Source of the DNA: Plantago ovata
Taxonomy: Eukaryota > Streptophyta > Magnoliopsida > Lamiales > Plantaginaceae
Direction: 5' to 3'
DNA length: 64,000 nt
NCBI GenBank assembly: GCA_028274465.1
Contig: CM051457.1
Coordinates: forward strand, 103,911,982 to 103,975,981
Below are positions 44,496 to 56,609 of the stretch, piece after piece (the stretch's first letter is position 1; every line of letters begins with the position of its first letter). The notes under the pieces were generated by a model. It worked only from the letters and a program-made list of their open reading frames with translations. It was not told the DNA's origin and searched no databases. The translations under genes were made by a program, and so were the position numbers.

Positions 44496-45095
44496 TCTGT
44501 TGCAGTGAGTCAAAACTAAAAATTAACACATGAACAAAGAAAAACAGGGACATGGAGTTTTACTAACATTTAACAAAGCAAATTCATACCAAAATTTAAG
44601 ATTATACTCACCAACTCCTATTGTTTCAAACACTAAACCAAATAACCAGAATTACACTACTAAACTCAATTCTAATGTTATAAGGTTAAAACTTTACTCA
44701 ATTTTACAACTAAATCACAAAAATTAAAAGTTAGGGTTTATATTCATATCATATCTTTTTTGAATTGGAGTAGTAGAGAGGTGTTGATGTCGAAATTGAG
44801 TGAGGAAATCAGACTCAGTGGCGAAATTCGGTGAAGATGAGTAGGTTTAGCAGTGAAGGAGGACGATGACGAACAGAAGAATAAGCCGCCGAGATGGACA
44901 CGGGATGACGGAAGGAGTTTCTCTGTCCACTGATCGATTTAATATGATTTGCTAGACTCTTTCTTTCTTATTTTATTTACCTTGGGCTTGGGACCTTGGT
45001 TTAGTATATTATTAAAAAAAGAATTTAAAATATTTTTTTTCCGGTGGGGTCCAGTGTACCACTGAACCATACCTGACTCCGCCACTGCCTTCATG

Positions 45096-46130
45096 TTTAA
45101 CCGCACGTTACTATTATAGTTATACAACGCACTTTTTTTTTAAAGTTATATATTTAAAATTTATAAGTTAGTAGTATTTAAAAAAAATTAAAAAAATCAT
45201 TAAGATAAATATAATTTAAGTGTAATACGTGTCAAACATTGACTGCCATTGACCAAAAAGAAACTTTATTATAAAATGGAGGAAATATATATATTATGAG
45301 AGTATGCCCGATACTTAGATATAGAGGGTGGAAGACGCATTGATTTTTTCCACGTTTAAGTAAGTTTAAGTAAATGTTGAGTTTTAAAAAAATTTAAAAA
45401 AACTTCTTGTTAAATTAATTTATAAGTTACATAAATTAAACGGTTGCAAAAAATATCAAATTGTTGGTACTACCAACACGTGCAAGATTTTCTTCACCTT
45501 ACAGATTTTTTTTTTTTTTACCCAATGGTTTCAATTTGAATGAATTAGCAACATGACACGGTCACATTTTTTAATCTTGGCCAAATCGACACCAAAGGAA
45601 GTTTAAAAATAGATTGCATTTTATTAACAGAGGCACAAAATTAAAGAAACAATAGATTCAGGGCAAAGTGAATGAGATTCACATGCACAATCAATTATGG
45701 TACCAGAATGAAAACCTCACAAGTTTGAATGTTGACCAAATGAACAAGAAGTGAAGGAATTTGTTGTCTCAATTATACTCTTATATATATCCACTAATCA
45801 CTTGTTGGAAACCTTCAATTTCTCAAGAAGCTATCAATGTATATATAGCTTAATTTTGTGGAATAGGAGGTGGTAATTTACTTACTATGCACTTTTATGA
45901 AATGTATATACTTCTGTTTTTACCAATCTAATTAATTAATCTGTCCCCATGTTATAATTTATTCATTAATGATCATGTAGCTCTTTACAAATTTTATGTT
46001 CTAATTCATCCGTGTCTCTTTTAGGACTCGGCAAATAAATTACGAGATGAACAAAAGGGCACGGTGATGAGGATATTATTCTTGGAGTCTGGTAAACGAG
46101 GTGAGGTATAAGCGACGACAAGAAAAAAAA
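45096..46130. other. AT-rich intergenic DNA
   Basis: No gene recognised between the hAT element and the solo LTR. The short open frames are AT-rich and without motifs. Confidence 0.5.
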
Positions 46131-47079
46131 TGTTGGAATTTTAGCTAAAATCAAATGTAGTTTTTTCATAACTTTGTACCTCAACTAAAGGGGCCCACAT
46201 GTCGAAAACGGGGGTTTCTCGAACTTGTATGAATCTACTATAGCGGTAGAAGACACTTGAGAAATAATTACTAAAATTCCTTTTGTGGTGAAAGAGTAAT
46301 TGAAGTTCAAACTGTATCTTGATACATGCTATGAAATACCAAAAGGTTGGTGTTGGGACATATTCCAAATAGCTAAAGTTGAGGAGTATGCTAAATAAGA
46401 TGGCATGGAATGGTTAAGGGGTTGGAACCCTGGGGGAGTTGGGGGTACCCATGCTTTTGGAAGGGGGGAGGAGCTAGATGGTTTCTCGTTTCATTCAAGC
46501 GTACCCGCCAGGAGCCGGGCCGTGGGTCTGGGCTTGGGCTAAGGCTAGCTAGTGGTGAATATTATCTTTTTGGGCCAAATACTAACTTTGTAATTTGGGT
46601 CCAATTAGAAAGCCCAACGGGGCGGTCCAGTATGCGCACGGACCGAATTTTCAGGCGCAACACTTTGTTGAAAGATTGAGTCTTTCTGTTCGCAACTCTT
46701 CACTGAAAAGTCTTGTCTTTTCATCTGAAGTGTTGAATTATTTCGTTTTGTGCCTGTTTGATTGCACCACTTCGCTGCTATATATTTTCCCCTCCAAGAT
46801 TGCAGAATATACAACAATTTGCAATCTCTCCTTCTTCTCTATATCTCTCTCCAGAAAAGCAAAGCTTCTCATATTGTAGTAATCCACCCGAGTTCGTATA
46901 TTCCTTGCTATACGTTCTCACCTGCAGTTCTATCTTGGGAGACTAGTCGTCGGATTCTGTAAGTACCAAGTGCAGGTCGAATAAGGTCTTAAGGACAGAG
47001 TGCTACGCTCGACTCTACAGTTCTATTTCTCTATTTTCAGATTCTCATATTGATACTATTCTGCATACACTACCCAACA
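46131..47079. repeat. Solo LTR (949 bp), Copia-like
   Basis: It begins TGTTGGAATTTTAGC and ends ACCCAACA, flanked by AAAAA on both sides (46126-46130 and 47080-47084), a fitting though low-complexity 5-bp target duplication. A TATA-like CTATATATTTTCCC (46778) and TGTAAGTACCAAGTGCAGGT-type downstream sequence are typical of plant Copia LTRs. No second LTR or internal region is present. The open frames at 46410-46962 are LTR sequence. Confidence 0.75.
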
Positions 47080-47129
47080 AAAAATTCCTCGAGATATTGA
47101 AGTCGTATGAACATAATAATGAGGCTTAA

Positions 47130-47404
47130 CAGGAATGTGCATGCTGAAACCTACCCCACTGAAGGAACTTCCATAGTTGGAGATTATACTCGGAGATGAG
47201 TATCTTGCTGAGGCTAAACAAATGGTGGTAGACTTAGCCTTTCATCATGATTCCGGGATGACAATTGATGAAGGGAGTAACCGGATCCAAGAGAAGAACA
47301 ACTTAGGCATGTCCGAAGATGCTTTCGGAGTTGAAATGTTTGGTTGGCACAACATAAAATTATGTGCGAACTTATGTGTGGTCCTGGATTTGGATTTGGA
47401 TTAG
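47130..47404 (+). pseudogene. Relic of a PAH-domain gene
   Basis: A short frame contains LEIILGDEYLAEAKQ, preceded by TPLKELP and a stop. This recalls PLLKEHPELEITLHNKFIAE in the intact gene 600 bp downstream. The end SEDAFGVEMFGWHNIK recalls the intact C-terminus (HEDESKIKMFDWHKY). The middle is missing or scrambled. I read it as a third, badly decayed paralogue; the match is short. Confidence 0.4.
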
Positions 47405-47817
47405 GCTACTTATACCATTATAATTGTTTATTAATTAGTGTACATAATTTTGGGCTTGTTTGTTGATTAATGAATGTTATCTGTCAAAACATAGATCTTA
47501 TCAGGCTTAAACTTTAGCTTTACTTAATCGCTTGAGCCTACCTTCGCACACCTCCGTTACTCTTTAGGAGGCATCCGCGGACCACGCTTATCAAAGAAAA
47601 AAAAAAAAAAAAAAGTCAATATATGAAAGGAAACAATTACTGAATTCCTATTTCAAATCGATTTAGATATAATAATAATAATAATAAACATTGACCTAAC
47701 ACTCGTCTGCCTACATATATACTACATTGTGATTATCATTAATTTACAAGTTACAACAAAAGCTTTTCTGTTTCTCCAAAATCCACTTTAATTCTCTGTT
47801 TTTGTATCATCAATATC

Positions 47818-48831
47818 ATGATGGAGAACAAGAAGATGATTTTTCACGAACCTGATTTTGCTTATGCCCAATTCATACTTGGGACGGTCAAGAGACGATT
47901 TCTCCATGACCCTGACAAGTTGAACAACTTCATCACTCTGATTCGCGATTACACACAACGTCAAGAATCAGCACCAACTCAAGAGCAGATCATAAGAAAC
48001 AATCAGTCTCTGTTTTCAGAACTAAACTCTCTGTTTACGGAAGAGAATAAGGATCTCATGGTAAACATCCGAACCCTCTGGGATATGGCGGCCCATCATA
48101 ACAACAATAACAACAAGCCTGTGGTGATGATGCTGGATGAGGAGTCGAGTCGGGTGGTGAAGAAAGAGTGTTTGGAGTTCGTTAACAAGATAAGGTACAC
48201 ATTAAGTGACGATAAGTACAAAGCCTTCCTCGAGATAATGAAGGCGTATCAACATCACAAAGATGTCGATCGTCTACAGAGTGAAGCCGATCCCCTTCTC
48301 AAGGAACATCCAGAGTTGGAGATTACACTTCACAATAAGTTTATTGCTGAGGTTAAACATGGTCATAGTGGTAGACCAGTTCCGGATATGTTGGCCTCCC
48401 GTAAGCGCAAGAGGGATGAGCATGAGCTACAGAAAAGTTATAAGAAGGAAGATAAGATGAAGGAGAATGAAGTTGCATATAACAGGATGTTATGTGCAAA
48501 AGATGCATTGCAAAAACTAGTAAAACATTATTTAGGAAGAAATTCGATGGGAGTATTAGCGGTGAGAGATCACGTAAGTGGTTTGGATTTGATCTGCTTG
48601 AGGAAGGAGTTCAAGAGTGGGAATGGGAGATACAACTTGCTGCACAGCGAACAGGTTGACGTACAAAAGGCCATAGCTGAAGCACACGAAATTGTTAGAG
48701 GCTTGAACAAGAAGATGGATGGCATTACCAAGGGCTGGGAGGACGACAGGAAGAAGTTGGTCATATCCAGTCACGAGGACGAATCCAAAATCAAAATGTT
48801 CGATTGGCACAAGTACAGAACAACTAGTTAA
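47818..48831 (+). CDS. Two-PAH (SIN3-like) protein, intact, single exon
   Basis: ATG 47818 (MMENKKMIFHEPDFAYAQFI) begins a 337-residue frame without introns. PAH1 is at about residues 12-90 (FAYAQFILGTVKRRFLHDPD, LFSELNSLFTEENKDLMVNI) and PAH2 at about 117-180 (KKECLEFVNKIRYTLSDDK, FLEIMKAYQHHKDVDRL). A basic likely nuclear signal RKRKRDE (near 200) is followed by a charged, helical C-terminus with FDWHKY. SIN3 proteins use PAH domains to dock repressors and recruit histone deacetylases. This protein is a fraction of SIN3 length and lacks its HDAC-interacting domain, so it may act as an adaptor or a competitor (inference). Related copies lie at 29982, 34804 and 47130; only this one reads through. 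Confidence 0.8.
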   Translation: MMENKKMIFHEPDFAYAQFILGTVKRRFLHDPDKLNNFITLIRDYTQRQESAPTQEQIIRNNQSLFSELNSLFTEENKDLMVNIRTLWDMAAHHNNNNNKPVVMMLDEESSRVVKKECLEFVNKIRYTLSDDKYKAFLEIMKAYQHHKDVDRLQSEADPLLKEHPELEITLHNKFIAEVKHGHSGRPVPDMLASRKRKRDEHELQKSYKKEDKMKENEVAYNRMLCAKDALQKLVKHYLGRNSMGVLAVRDHVSGLDLICLRKEFKSGNGRYNLLHSEQVDVQKAIAEAHEIVRGLNKKMDGITKGWEDDRKKLVISSHEDESKIKMFDWHKYRTTS

Positions 48832-49317
48832 TGAAGCAAAACTTGTTTCAGTTTTTTCTTGCAAATCTGTATTAGTTTTGCTGGATTTAATTTCAAATTT
48901 AATAAAGATACTTTTCAGTTCTTTTATATAGCAAAACTTATTGGTGGAAGTGGAAAATAGTGTACACTGAACAGCTAGCAAAACCAAAAAGAACACAGAC
49001 ACTTGAGCAAAACTACTTCCTAAATTTTCCTAAATTTTCATTTTCATTTGAGCAAAACTACTTCCTAAATTTTCCTAAATTTTCATTATGTAATTTTGTT
49101 ATATATTTTACCATTACAATTTAAGAGTTATTTGTAGTCAATGTCGAAAACTGTTGACCAGAAAAAGTCACAATGTGTAAAGTTTTCTGGGACGGAGGTA
49201 GTAATTTTCCATTCTGGTCATATGCAATAGCCAAACTACAACATTATCAACACTATTCGGTTATCATTTACACACCTTAAATACGGGATCTAAGCCATAC
49301 CCTCAAAAGGATGATGT
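48832..49317. other. Intergenic DNA with MITE-like right end
   Basis: No gene. A direct repeat (TGAGCAAAACTACTTCCTAA at 49002-49021 and 49048-49067) and a Stowaway-like end (GGGACGGAGGTAGTA, 49190-49204) are present. Confidence 0.45.
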
Positions 49318-52300
49318 CTAGTTAGCATTGTGACTAGAACTCTCTTCCTCCTCTAATGCATCATTGCATGTTACCCAGAGGTGCATTCCAAGTTCACCAC
49401 ATCGACCGCAATGGAATTTCCTTCTTTTCTCTTCCGCCTTGGACAGTACTTGTTTTGTACTAGGTTTTCCCCTGTCCTTTCTTGTAACTGGTGGAAGTAT
49501 TGGTGGACTATTGAGATCCACGTCTTCGTTCTTTCCTGTTGTAGGAATAGCTTCAATATCAGACTCGTATATAAGCTTGTACGTGTCATTGAAGAAACAA
49601 TCATCCACAATCCCTCTGATATTCCACCATAAAGCTTGGTTTATGCACCCAACTGCATGGCAGCAGGGAAATCCCGTAACCTGCCACTGGTAACATGTGC
49701 AAGTCCGGCTGTTCAAGTCCACCTGCAATGCCAGTAATATCAGCTACGAGAAAAAAAGAGTCCTATTTGTTTGGCTAAGAGTTAAAGAGTATTAAAAGCC
49801 CTTTTGGCTTTGTTTGGAACTAATGCCTAGTTTCATTTCTGCTATCTCATTTCTCTATCCCATAACTCACTATTCATGAAATGCACACTTTTTGCCTTTT
49901 AACTCCAATCCAAACAACCTGATGATTCCTGGGAAAAGTAAATTATTAGGCAAGTTTAACAGGTAGTGTTTAAGCATGATCAAACACAAGGCATCATTTA
50001 ATGTTAAATTTAAGTTACACAAAAAGCTAAGATAACTAATTTTCAGAACATCTTTCCCATCTATAAAATAAAAGAGATGTTTTCCCCTGAAAATCTCAGT
50101 TAAAGCCATAACAGTGTATTACAGAGCTCACAAATGAAACAGCAAAGTAAGAACAGACATGTAGCAATTCAGCAAAATCATGTAGGAATTCACGTGGCAA
50201 TTAGAACTATGATGCATACAGCAGTTATATTTATTGTCTGCTAGTGGCAACATAGGTGACTCTTGCTAATTAACTGTAGGGGTAAGCTGAGCAATTATTT
50301 TATCCAATATTGCTGTACACTTGTAATATGCATGATCATATACAAATACAATATTAAACATATTATAGTATACATGTAACTGCAACTGCTCAGACAATTT
50401 ACAATATTACAGAGAAAGTACCAGGGCATAGGAAATACCGTGCACGAGGGGTTTGATAGCACATTGAAGACTCCTTCAATGGTTGTCGACGAGATTGTCC
50501 AAGAACTGCTTAGCCTTTCCAATGCATCCCAACTCTCTTCCATTTTCGGTGTCAAGGCACCAGTCCACGTCCTTTCTTCCTCTCTCCTTTCTGTGAACCA
50601 CTGTACAAGTTGGGTGCTAATGAAATCTAATACGTACGTAACAGGCATGGAGCACGCATCAAGGATCCAGTTATTGAAGGACTCCTCGTCATTGCTTGCT
50701 AACTCCCCATATCTCAGAAGGTCAGGAGCGTGTGCCAGGGCCCATTTCTCAACAGGCAGGTCGGTTAGAAAGTGTACTGCTGTTTCCCCTCCTTCTCTTT
50801 GGAATAAAGCAATTGCAGCGTTAAAAAGGCAATGGTCTGGGGCATAGGCTGCATCTTTGAGCAGCTTACACATCTTATCCTTAAAAACATCTGTAAATTT
50901 CTTCGCCTGGTGCATCCGTCTAAAGTACTTCATAAGGTGGTACAAACAGAAGAAATGTAAGGGTTTTTCCCAGACTGTGTTGAAGGCAGTCAAGAGGCCA
51001 CCCGCACGATCTGAAAAATACATTATTTCTTTTTCATGTTCTACGACATCACGTAGCTTGGAGAGAAACCATACCCAATTGTTACCATTCTCAACATCAA
51101 CAATTGCAAAAGCCACGGGGAATATCCCTAAAACAGAAAATTCAATTAATTATTATTTTTTATAAATGCGGTACATTATTTTAATGTGCATACAGTTGAT
51201 TCACCTGTTCTGAAATCAATCCCAGGAACAAAACCCCTATGAATGTTCTATTTTATTCTTGACTTCTTGTGAATAATTTTCACGGCTGACATACCACATT
51301 TATATTAGCAGATTGAGATTTCTGTTTACTCGGACAGTATATAGCTATGCATCCCTATGTTTCATGCAATTGCTTGAAGTAATATCAATGCACACTTTAT
51401 CTTCACAATTAAAGTGAGTCAACCAAAAGGATGCCATTACCTAATATACTATGTATAACTTTGAATTTAATGAATGAAGATGAAATGGATTTATGTTTGA
51501 AAGAGATCCGAAAAATGGTTTTTGTTACCGTTGTTGGCGTCCTTTGCTGTAGCGGACAAGAGAGTCCCCTTGCATCGTTTCTTCATGGAAGTTGCATCAA
51601 CAAAAAGCATTGGTCTGCATTTCTTGAACCCGTGCAGTGACGCTTTGAATGCCACGAAAAATCTCTTGAATCTGTTTGTGCCTTCTTGTGTTTCTAATGT
51701 CACGTGACTTCCAGGGTTAGTCCTGATAATTGCATTCTTATACCCATAAAGTTCATTATAAGAGTCTTTGTAGCTTCCATATCCGAATATATTAGCCCTT
51801 GCTACCTCCAGTCCTCTCCAGACCTTCTCGTAACTCACGTTGAAGCCATAGTCATTGAAAAGATGGTCTTGAATCTGTCTTGCACTAATCTTTGGATTAG
51901 ACTGCACCTTTTCTTGCAACAAGTTTCCCAGCAACTGTGCACCTAACCTTCGTGTGTTCCCCTTAACAGACAATTTGCAGGTGTGCACGAGGTCAGCTTC
52001 CCTTATTACAAACGATAACTTGTTGATAATGTCTAAACCACCCTTGACAAACCATCTGCACCCATCTTTGTCCCGCTCTCTACAATGTGCAGCAACATAT
52101 CCAGCGTCATTCCTCGTATATTTGAATTTGAAGCCCACCTTAGACGCGTACTTAGCCAGTTCACACCTAAACTCCTGAACTCCGCCACGGAATTCTTGTC
52201 CTACATGTGTGATTTTGTTGGCCCAGTCTGCACTTAGAAGTGCTCTGCTGTCACCCTCATTCCTGTATTCCTCGGGTAACTTCCTCCTGGGTTTCTTCTG

Positions 52301-52656
52301 CTTTCCAGTTGATGAATTTAGAAGTGACCCGCTGTCCTGTTGTGGGTCAACATCGTAAATAGTTATACTACTCGTTGCACCCTCAGCCTCGTTCCTCTCT
52401 TCCTCCGGCAGTTTCCTCTTGGAGTTGTAATTTTGAGTTGGTGTGTTCTCATTTGCAGGGGCGGATAATGAGTTGGTTCCAGAATTAGCAGTCGTAAACT
52501 TTTCGGGGATTGTAAAATAAACTACACACCTTTTCCAATTCTGACATAGTAAAACCACATTTTCGAAATCTTGCTGACACTCTACTGATGATAGTTGTTT
52601 TGGTTCTAGTATAAATTTGATGGGGAAATCATCAGATAGCAAATCTTTAAATTTAC
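49318..52656 (-). CDS. MuDR-type transposase-derived protein with SWIM zinc finger
   Basis: Three exons fit perfectly: 52656-51529, 51127-50439 and 49722-49318, with GT-AG introns in phases 1 and 0. They give about 735 residues from the first Met at 52642; an upstream exon probably exists but is unresolved. The order is an N-terminal region that may be PB1-like (DFPIKFILEPKQL), a low-complexity linker, a MuDR N-terminal domain (CRERDKDGCRWFVKGGL), then the MULE transposase core. Candidate catalytic acids are in LFVDATSMKKRCKGTLL, MYFSDRAGGL and DEESFNNWILDA. A SWIM finger (CTCYQWQVTGFPCCHAVGC) and a CX2CX4HX4C-like knuckle (HCGRCGELGMHLWVTC) follow. No terminal inverted repeats were seen. An open frame with introns suggests a domesticated (MUSTANG-like) gene, but an autonomous MULE is possible. 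Confidence 0.75.
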
Positions 52657-53987
52657 CTACACAAATTAGTAGTCATTTAGAATACCATTAGGCAGAGATA
52701 CACAGTGAATTCAAAATGTAAGCTACTATTAGCCCTAAATTAACAAGTAAGCTAAAGCAGCAGCAGCAACAAAAGTATAACAGAGAGCTAAACAATTGAA
52801 ACAGCAGCAAGTAAGTAATTGCATTACAAATGAGTACCAATTTGCCCTAAATTACCAATTCGTGAGTTTGAAAGTTGAATTTGCAGTGAGATACATTCCA
52901 CTTACCCCTTATCGCTGCCAGGAAGGAGGCGAAATTGGGGCATTGTGAAGCTCTTAGTATGGCATTCTCACCCTCTTTTCGACTACGAACATCATCTCCG
53001 CCATGGATTTAGCAGCAATGAAACCCTAATTCTAACTGGGAGAGGGTGAAGCTGTCGAATTTTGCACAAAAATGTCATACTCGAGTACTCGACAGTACAA
53101 AAAGGGAGGTGTTTTGTGGACATTTTGCAATTAATTTACCCACTGAATTTTTTCCGGTCAACCGTTGTCAACTTTGAATTCCGATTAATCTTAACCTATA
53201 ATGGTAAAGTATTAGACGAAATCATATTATGAAAATATAGAACCTAAATTTTCATAATATAATTTTATTTAATATTTTATCATTGTAGTTTAAGAGTAAC
53301 TGAGAGTCAAAGTTGAAAGATGTTAATCGAAAAAAGTCAAACTGAGTAATTTCTACCGGACAGAGGGAGTGCACACCACTGATACTGGGCATGAAAATTG
53401 CACTGTCTTATTGAGTCTATATTGAAATTAATTTGATCATAGTTGACCCACTTGAATCTCGATCTCACATGTGTTACCACGTTCTTATATCGAATTTGAT
53501 ATATGTCGTGACTGATACGGTATTGTAAGATACAATTATACCGACACAAAACATATATTTTTAACGCCGGAATCAATAAAATCCAATTCGAACCGTAATA
53601 AACGTGTAACTTCCTAATTACAAATACACACTAACTTATTTATCAGGGTACAAGAAAATTAAAAATCACTAAATATTACTTCGTAGTCCTCAACAATCAA
53701 GTCCTCTAGTTCTACATATATAACTTCACCAGATATACTTCATGATCAGAAAAAGGTTAATCAGATTTACTTCTTGATACCAGTAACTGTACATATACCA
53801 TAGTCCATATATGTTACATCCGGTTTAAAAGTTCATCTTCACTTGTAAGTTGTAACTCTATACAGTCCATTAATCCCAAAATTAACTCGAGCGTTCTTCA
53901 TTTTGTACAGCTTCAATTATATGCATGTACGTGCTTAGACAATGTCTGTCGAAGAACATCATGGATTGGACACCGAGTGAGGTCAGT
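52657..53987. other. Upstream region of MuDR-type gene and intergenic DNA
   Basis: On the minus strand 52860-53020 holds ATG codons and a strong donor (AAGGG-GTAAGTGG near 52907), likely the first exon of the MuDR-type gene, but no frame joins cleanly. Near 53157-53372 TTTTTTCCGGTCAACC and GACAGAGGGAGT look like a worn Stowaway-type MITE. No other gene. Confidence 0.4.
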
Positions 53988-55510
53988 TTATAAACAATTA
54001 ACAGGTAATATAAGGCCTGTTGCTGAGCCGCCAATGTTTTTGCACAAGGATTGTGCCTTTCCTGTACTCAAGTAAGTGACCTTTATGTCCTGTAATTGGA
54101 TGGCACTGCATGGGCTGCTTGGACTGCAATCAAACACCATTGCCATTGGTGTTGCAGATGTTCCTTGGATGTTTTGGTATGTTATCTGACTGATCTTGAT
54201 CCCAGAAGTCTGTCATAAACCGAAACATAGACATTGGTTAGAAAACGTGCTATATATATATCTTGATAAGCCGGTCTAAGTTGTAGGACAAAAAAGAATC
54301 TTGCTATATTACCTTACTGGGGCAGCCCTGGTTGTTTGGACAGTAATTTTGGTCAATTATGATTGGATTCTCAACGTTTCGCATCAGTATGTTTTGGTAC
54401 TTGATGTTCCTCACGAATCCGGTGCTAGGCCTGGCCCATGTTTTTATCCGTACCCCATTGTCTGCACCGGTGAATACAGAATCTACCAGCGTCACATTTT
54501 GAACTCCATCTTCATTATAATCCCTGCCTAGGCTTCCTATGCTGCATTAGACGAAGCATGCAAAATCATTAGAAATCTGAATTGGCTCTTGAAAATCTAT
54601 CCAACATTGCCTGCAGACTCACTAATTAGCGAGAAAATTATCAGAATAATTACCTGACTCCATGTCCAGGTCCACATTGTATTTTCTCCATCCACAAGTT
54701 CCTCGTACCAGGCCCGATTGAAATACAATCATCCCCAGTTTTTATGTTAGCATTGCTGATGGTCACCCCAGTAGAGGACTGGATATGAATTCCATCTGTG
54801 TTTGGGCTCAGGCCTGAAGCAATCATTTTTACGGTATTCACTTTCACATTGTTGCAGCTATTGATCACCATGTGCATTAGTTGACTATTAATCGATGTTA
54901 ACCCTCTGATTACCGCATCGTTTACCCAATTGAACGTTATCGACTGCAAAAAATGAGAACATAACAATAGGAGTACATTCTTGATTAATATCCATAGCCA
55001 CATTCAGGACTTTATAACAATGTGATATATAGTAGCCAATATGGACTATTAGAGTGAAATGTAAGAACTTACCCTTGCTCCGGCTGGACAATTCTGGCCG
55101 GACTTCTTGCAAGCCCAAAGTCCGGCCCCTTTAGCATCCAAAGAACCTCCGAGGACTGTAAGCCCGTCAATATGAATGAACAAAATCCAGGAGCCCGAGC
55201 TCCCTATAACACGATAGTCCATTGGAGCAACCAGAGTGCCATCAATTTGTACCTTGACTGCGTTCCTGCATGGGCCTCTAAACTCCACTGCCTTGAGCAA
55301 GAAACTACCTCGTGGCACGTACATTTTGGCAGCCTTAGTTGAACCACAGACCGATGCCCACGCCTTTAGGAACGACTGTGTTGCATCGGTCTTACCATCT
55401 GGTTTTGCACCAAAAGTGATCACATTGTATGTTACACCACCCTTTGCTATGTAAAAGAGTGATGATAGAAACAAGTGAAGGTATAAAATGTTGTACACTG
55501 CTGAAACCAT
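53988..55510 (-). CDS. Polygalacturonase 1 (four exons)
   Basis: Exons 55510-55073, 54943-54654, 54541-54313 and 54209-53988 join with GT-AG introns into 392 residues. This glycoside hydrolase family 28 enzyme cuts alpha-1,4-galacturonan of pectin in the cell wall. A signal peptide (MVSAVYNILYLHLFLSSLFY) precedes GVTYNVITFGAKPDGKTD. All catalytic signatures are present: SPNTDGIH, TGDDCISIG, GPGHGVS-IGSLG (split by intron 2) and RIKTWA. Cysteines near the C-terminus (FDCSPSSPC, CKNIGG) are typical. The family includes pollen exo-polygalacturonases and ripening or abscission enzymes; substrate mode is not certain. A TATA box lies 90 bp upstream of the ATG. It is a tandem sister of the gene at 57871. 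Confidence 0.92.
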
Positions 55511-55596
55511 GATGTTGGTTATAATCTAGCTAGAACTTATAAAAGTTGGGAAGAGAAGTGCTTTTGGATTTGATTGAGAAAGAGACAGTTTGAGCT

Positions 55597-55606
55597 CTAT
55601 ATATAG
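55597..55606 (-). promoter_or_regulatory. TATA box of polygalacturonase 1
   Basis: CTATATATAG (palindromic) lies about 90 bp upstream of ATG 55510. GAGACAGTTTG just above it is also found above the TATA box of the sister gene. Confidence 0.65.
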
Positions 55607-55958
55607 TTTGTTTGCCTAAGATTGGCTGGCTAACATATAAAAAATGAAAATATGGCATATTGGAATTTGACTTTTGAGCTTTTTGCATATGTCCTTTACT
55701 GTTGAGATTCCAGATTGAATACCAAGAGCCATTATTGTGTTAGTAGTAGTACTATTATAAATTGGTGACGAACATGGGTTCAATATTCTGTACATTATGT
55801 TAAGTTGACCTAGATGAAAAAGAACATGCATCTCGCTTCATTTTATTTAGATCATTAGATTATGATCCAACATCATATGCAGGTGAATTTGTTTCAAGTT
55901 ATAAATTAATGTCTCTATAATGTATATAATGTATATAATGTATATAGTATATGTAATT

Positions 55959-56163
55959 CCACTGTCCCGCAAATTATAATATGTCGTTTGTTTTATTGAT
56001 ATTGACTTGGACTACAAATTACTTCTATATTAGACCAATAAACTATTTAACAAAATTATATTACGATATATAATTTACTAAACGTTTTCAAAATCGTTTA
56101 GGACTAATTTGTGATTAAATTTGACCCTAAAAAGTCAAATGACACATTATTAGCGGAACGGTA
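55959..56163. mobile_element. Small MITE (about 205 bp)
   Basis: CACTGTCCCGCAAATTATAA at the left and GTGTCATTTG...CCGTTCCGCTAATAAT in reverse at the right form imperfect inverted ends over about 30 bp. Just left is a short tandem run of TATAATGTA (about 55917-55950). The type is Stowaway-like by its ends; the target repeat is unclear. Confidence 0.5.
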
Positions 56164-56339
56164 GGTGGTATATATGATGATTCTAATGATAAGCATAATA
56201 TTTGCCACAATAATACAATAATGATGTTATTTTTTTCTCAGTACTGTATGACAGAAAAAACTAGTACTCCGTAACTATTATGAAAGCAGTAATTAAATTA
56301 CACGTATGATATATCTTGACGACGAAGGAAAGGGACCTA

Positions 56340-56609
56340 GTAAAGGTTGAGGAGTTTCTTCCCAAATTAAAGGCATAGTCCGTCCACATCTTGTCCCATC
56401 TTGGCAGGAGCGTCGGCACAAATATTTCCAACTCTCTTTGTCTGATTTATATTAAATTCCCACAAGAGCCTTTTACATGCCCTGCAATCTTCTAACAGCA
56501 CATGCAGGTAAGGGATGACTTGTGTATTGATGTCCAAGAATAGTTTATAAATAACCTCTGAATCAATTCCAACAATGATTTTGGGTACGTAGTATTGTTT
56601 TACAAGCAA
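56340..56609 (-). pseudogene. LINE-type RNase H fragment
   Basis: The minus-strand frame contains IIVGIDSEVIYKLFLDINTQ, LLEDCRACKRLLWEFNINQT and KRVGNICADAPAKMGQ. This is the pattern of the RNase H-like domain of plant non-LTR retrotransposons (RVT_3), where DCR and ADALAKMG are usual. Only this C-terminal domain remains, between the two polygalacturonase genes. Confidence 0.7.

Larger units (their letters stand above)
41586..45087 (-). mobile_element. Complete hAT transposon (3502 bp), decayed
   Basis: Ends CAGTGGCGAATCCAG and (inverted) CAGTGGCGGAGTCAG are flanked by the 8-bp target duplication CCTTCATG (41578-41585 and 45088-45095). CAGTGGCG ends are common in plant hAT elements of this type. 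Inside is a broken transposase gene on the minus strand, with about 570 bp of promoter-side DNA. Confidence 0.92.

Noticed and set aside
46410..46962. Open frames downstream of 46.4 kb
   Set aside because: They lie wholly in the solo LTR (46131-47079) and differ from any known protein pattern.
49364..52178. + strand frames over the MuDR-type gene
   Set aside because: They overlap the spliced minus-strand gene whose exons, phases and zinc fingers agree; the + strand frames have no motifs.
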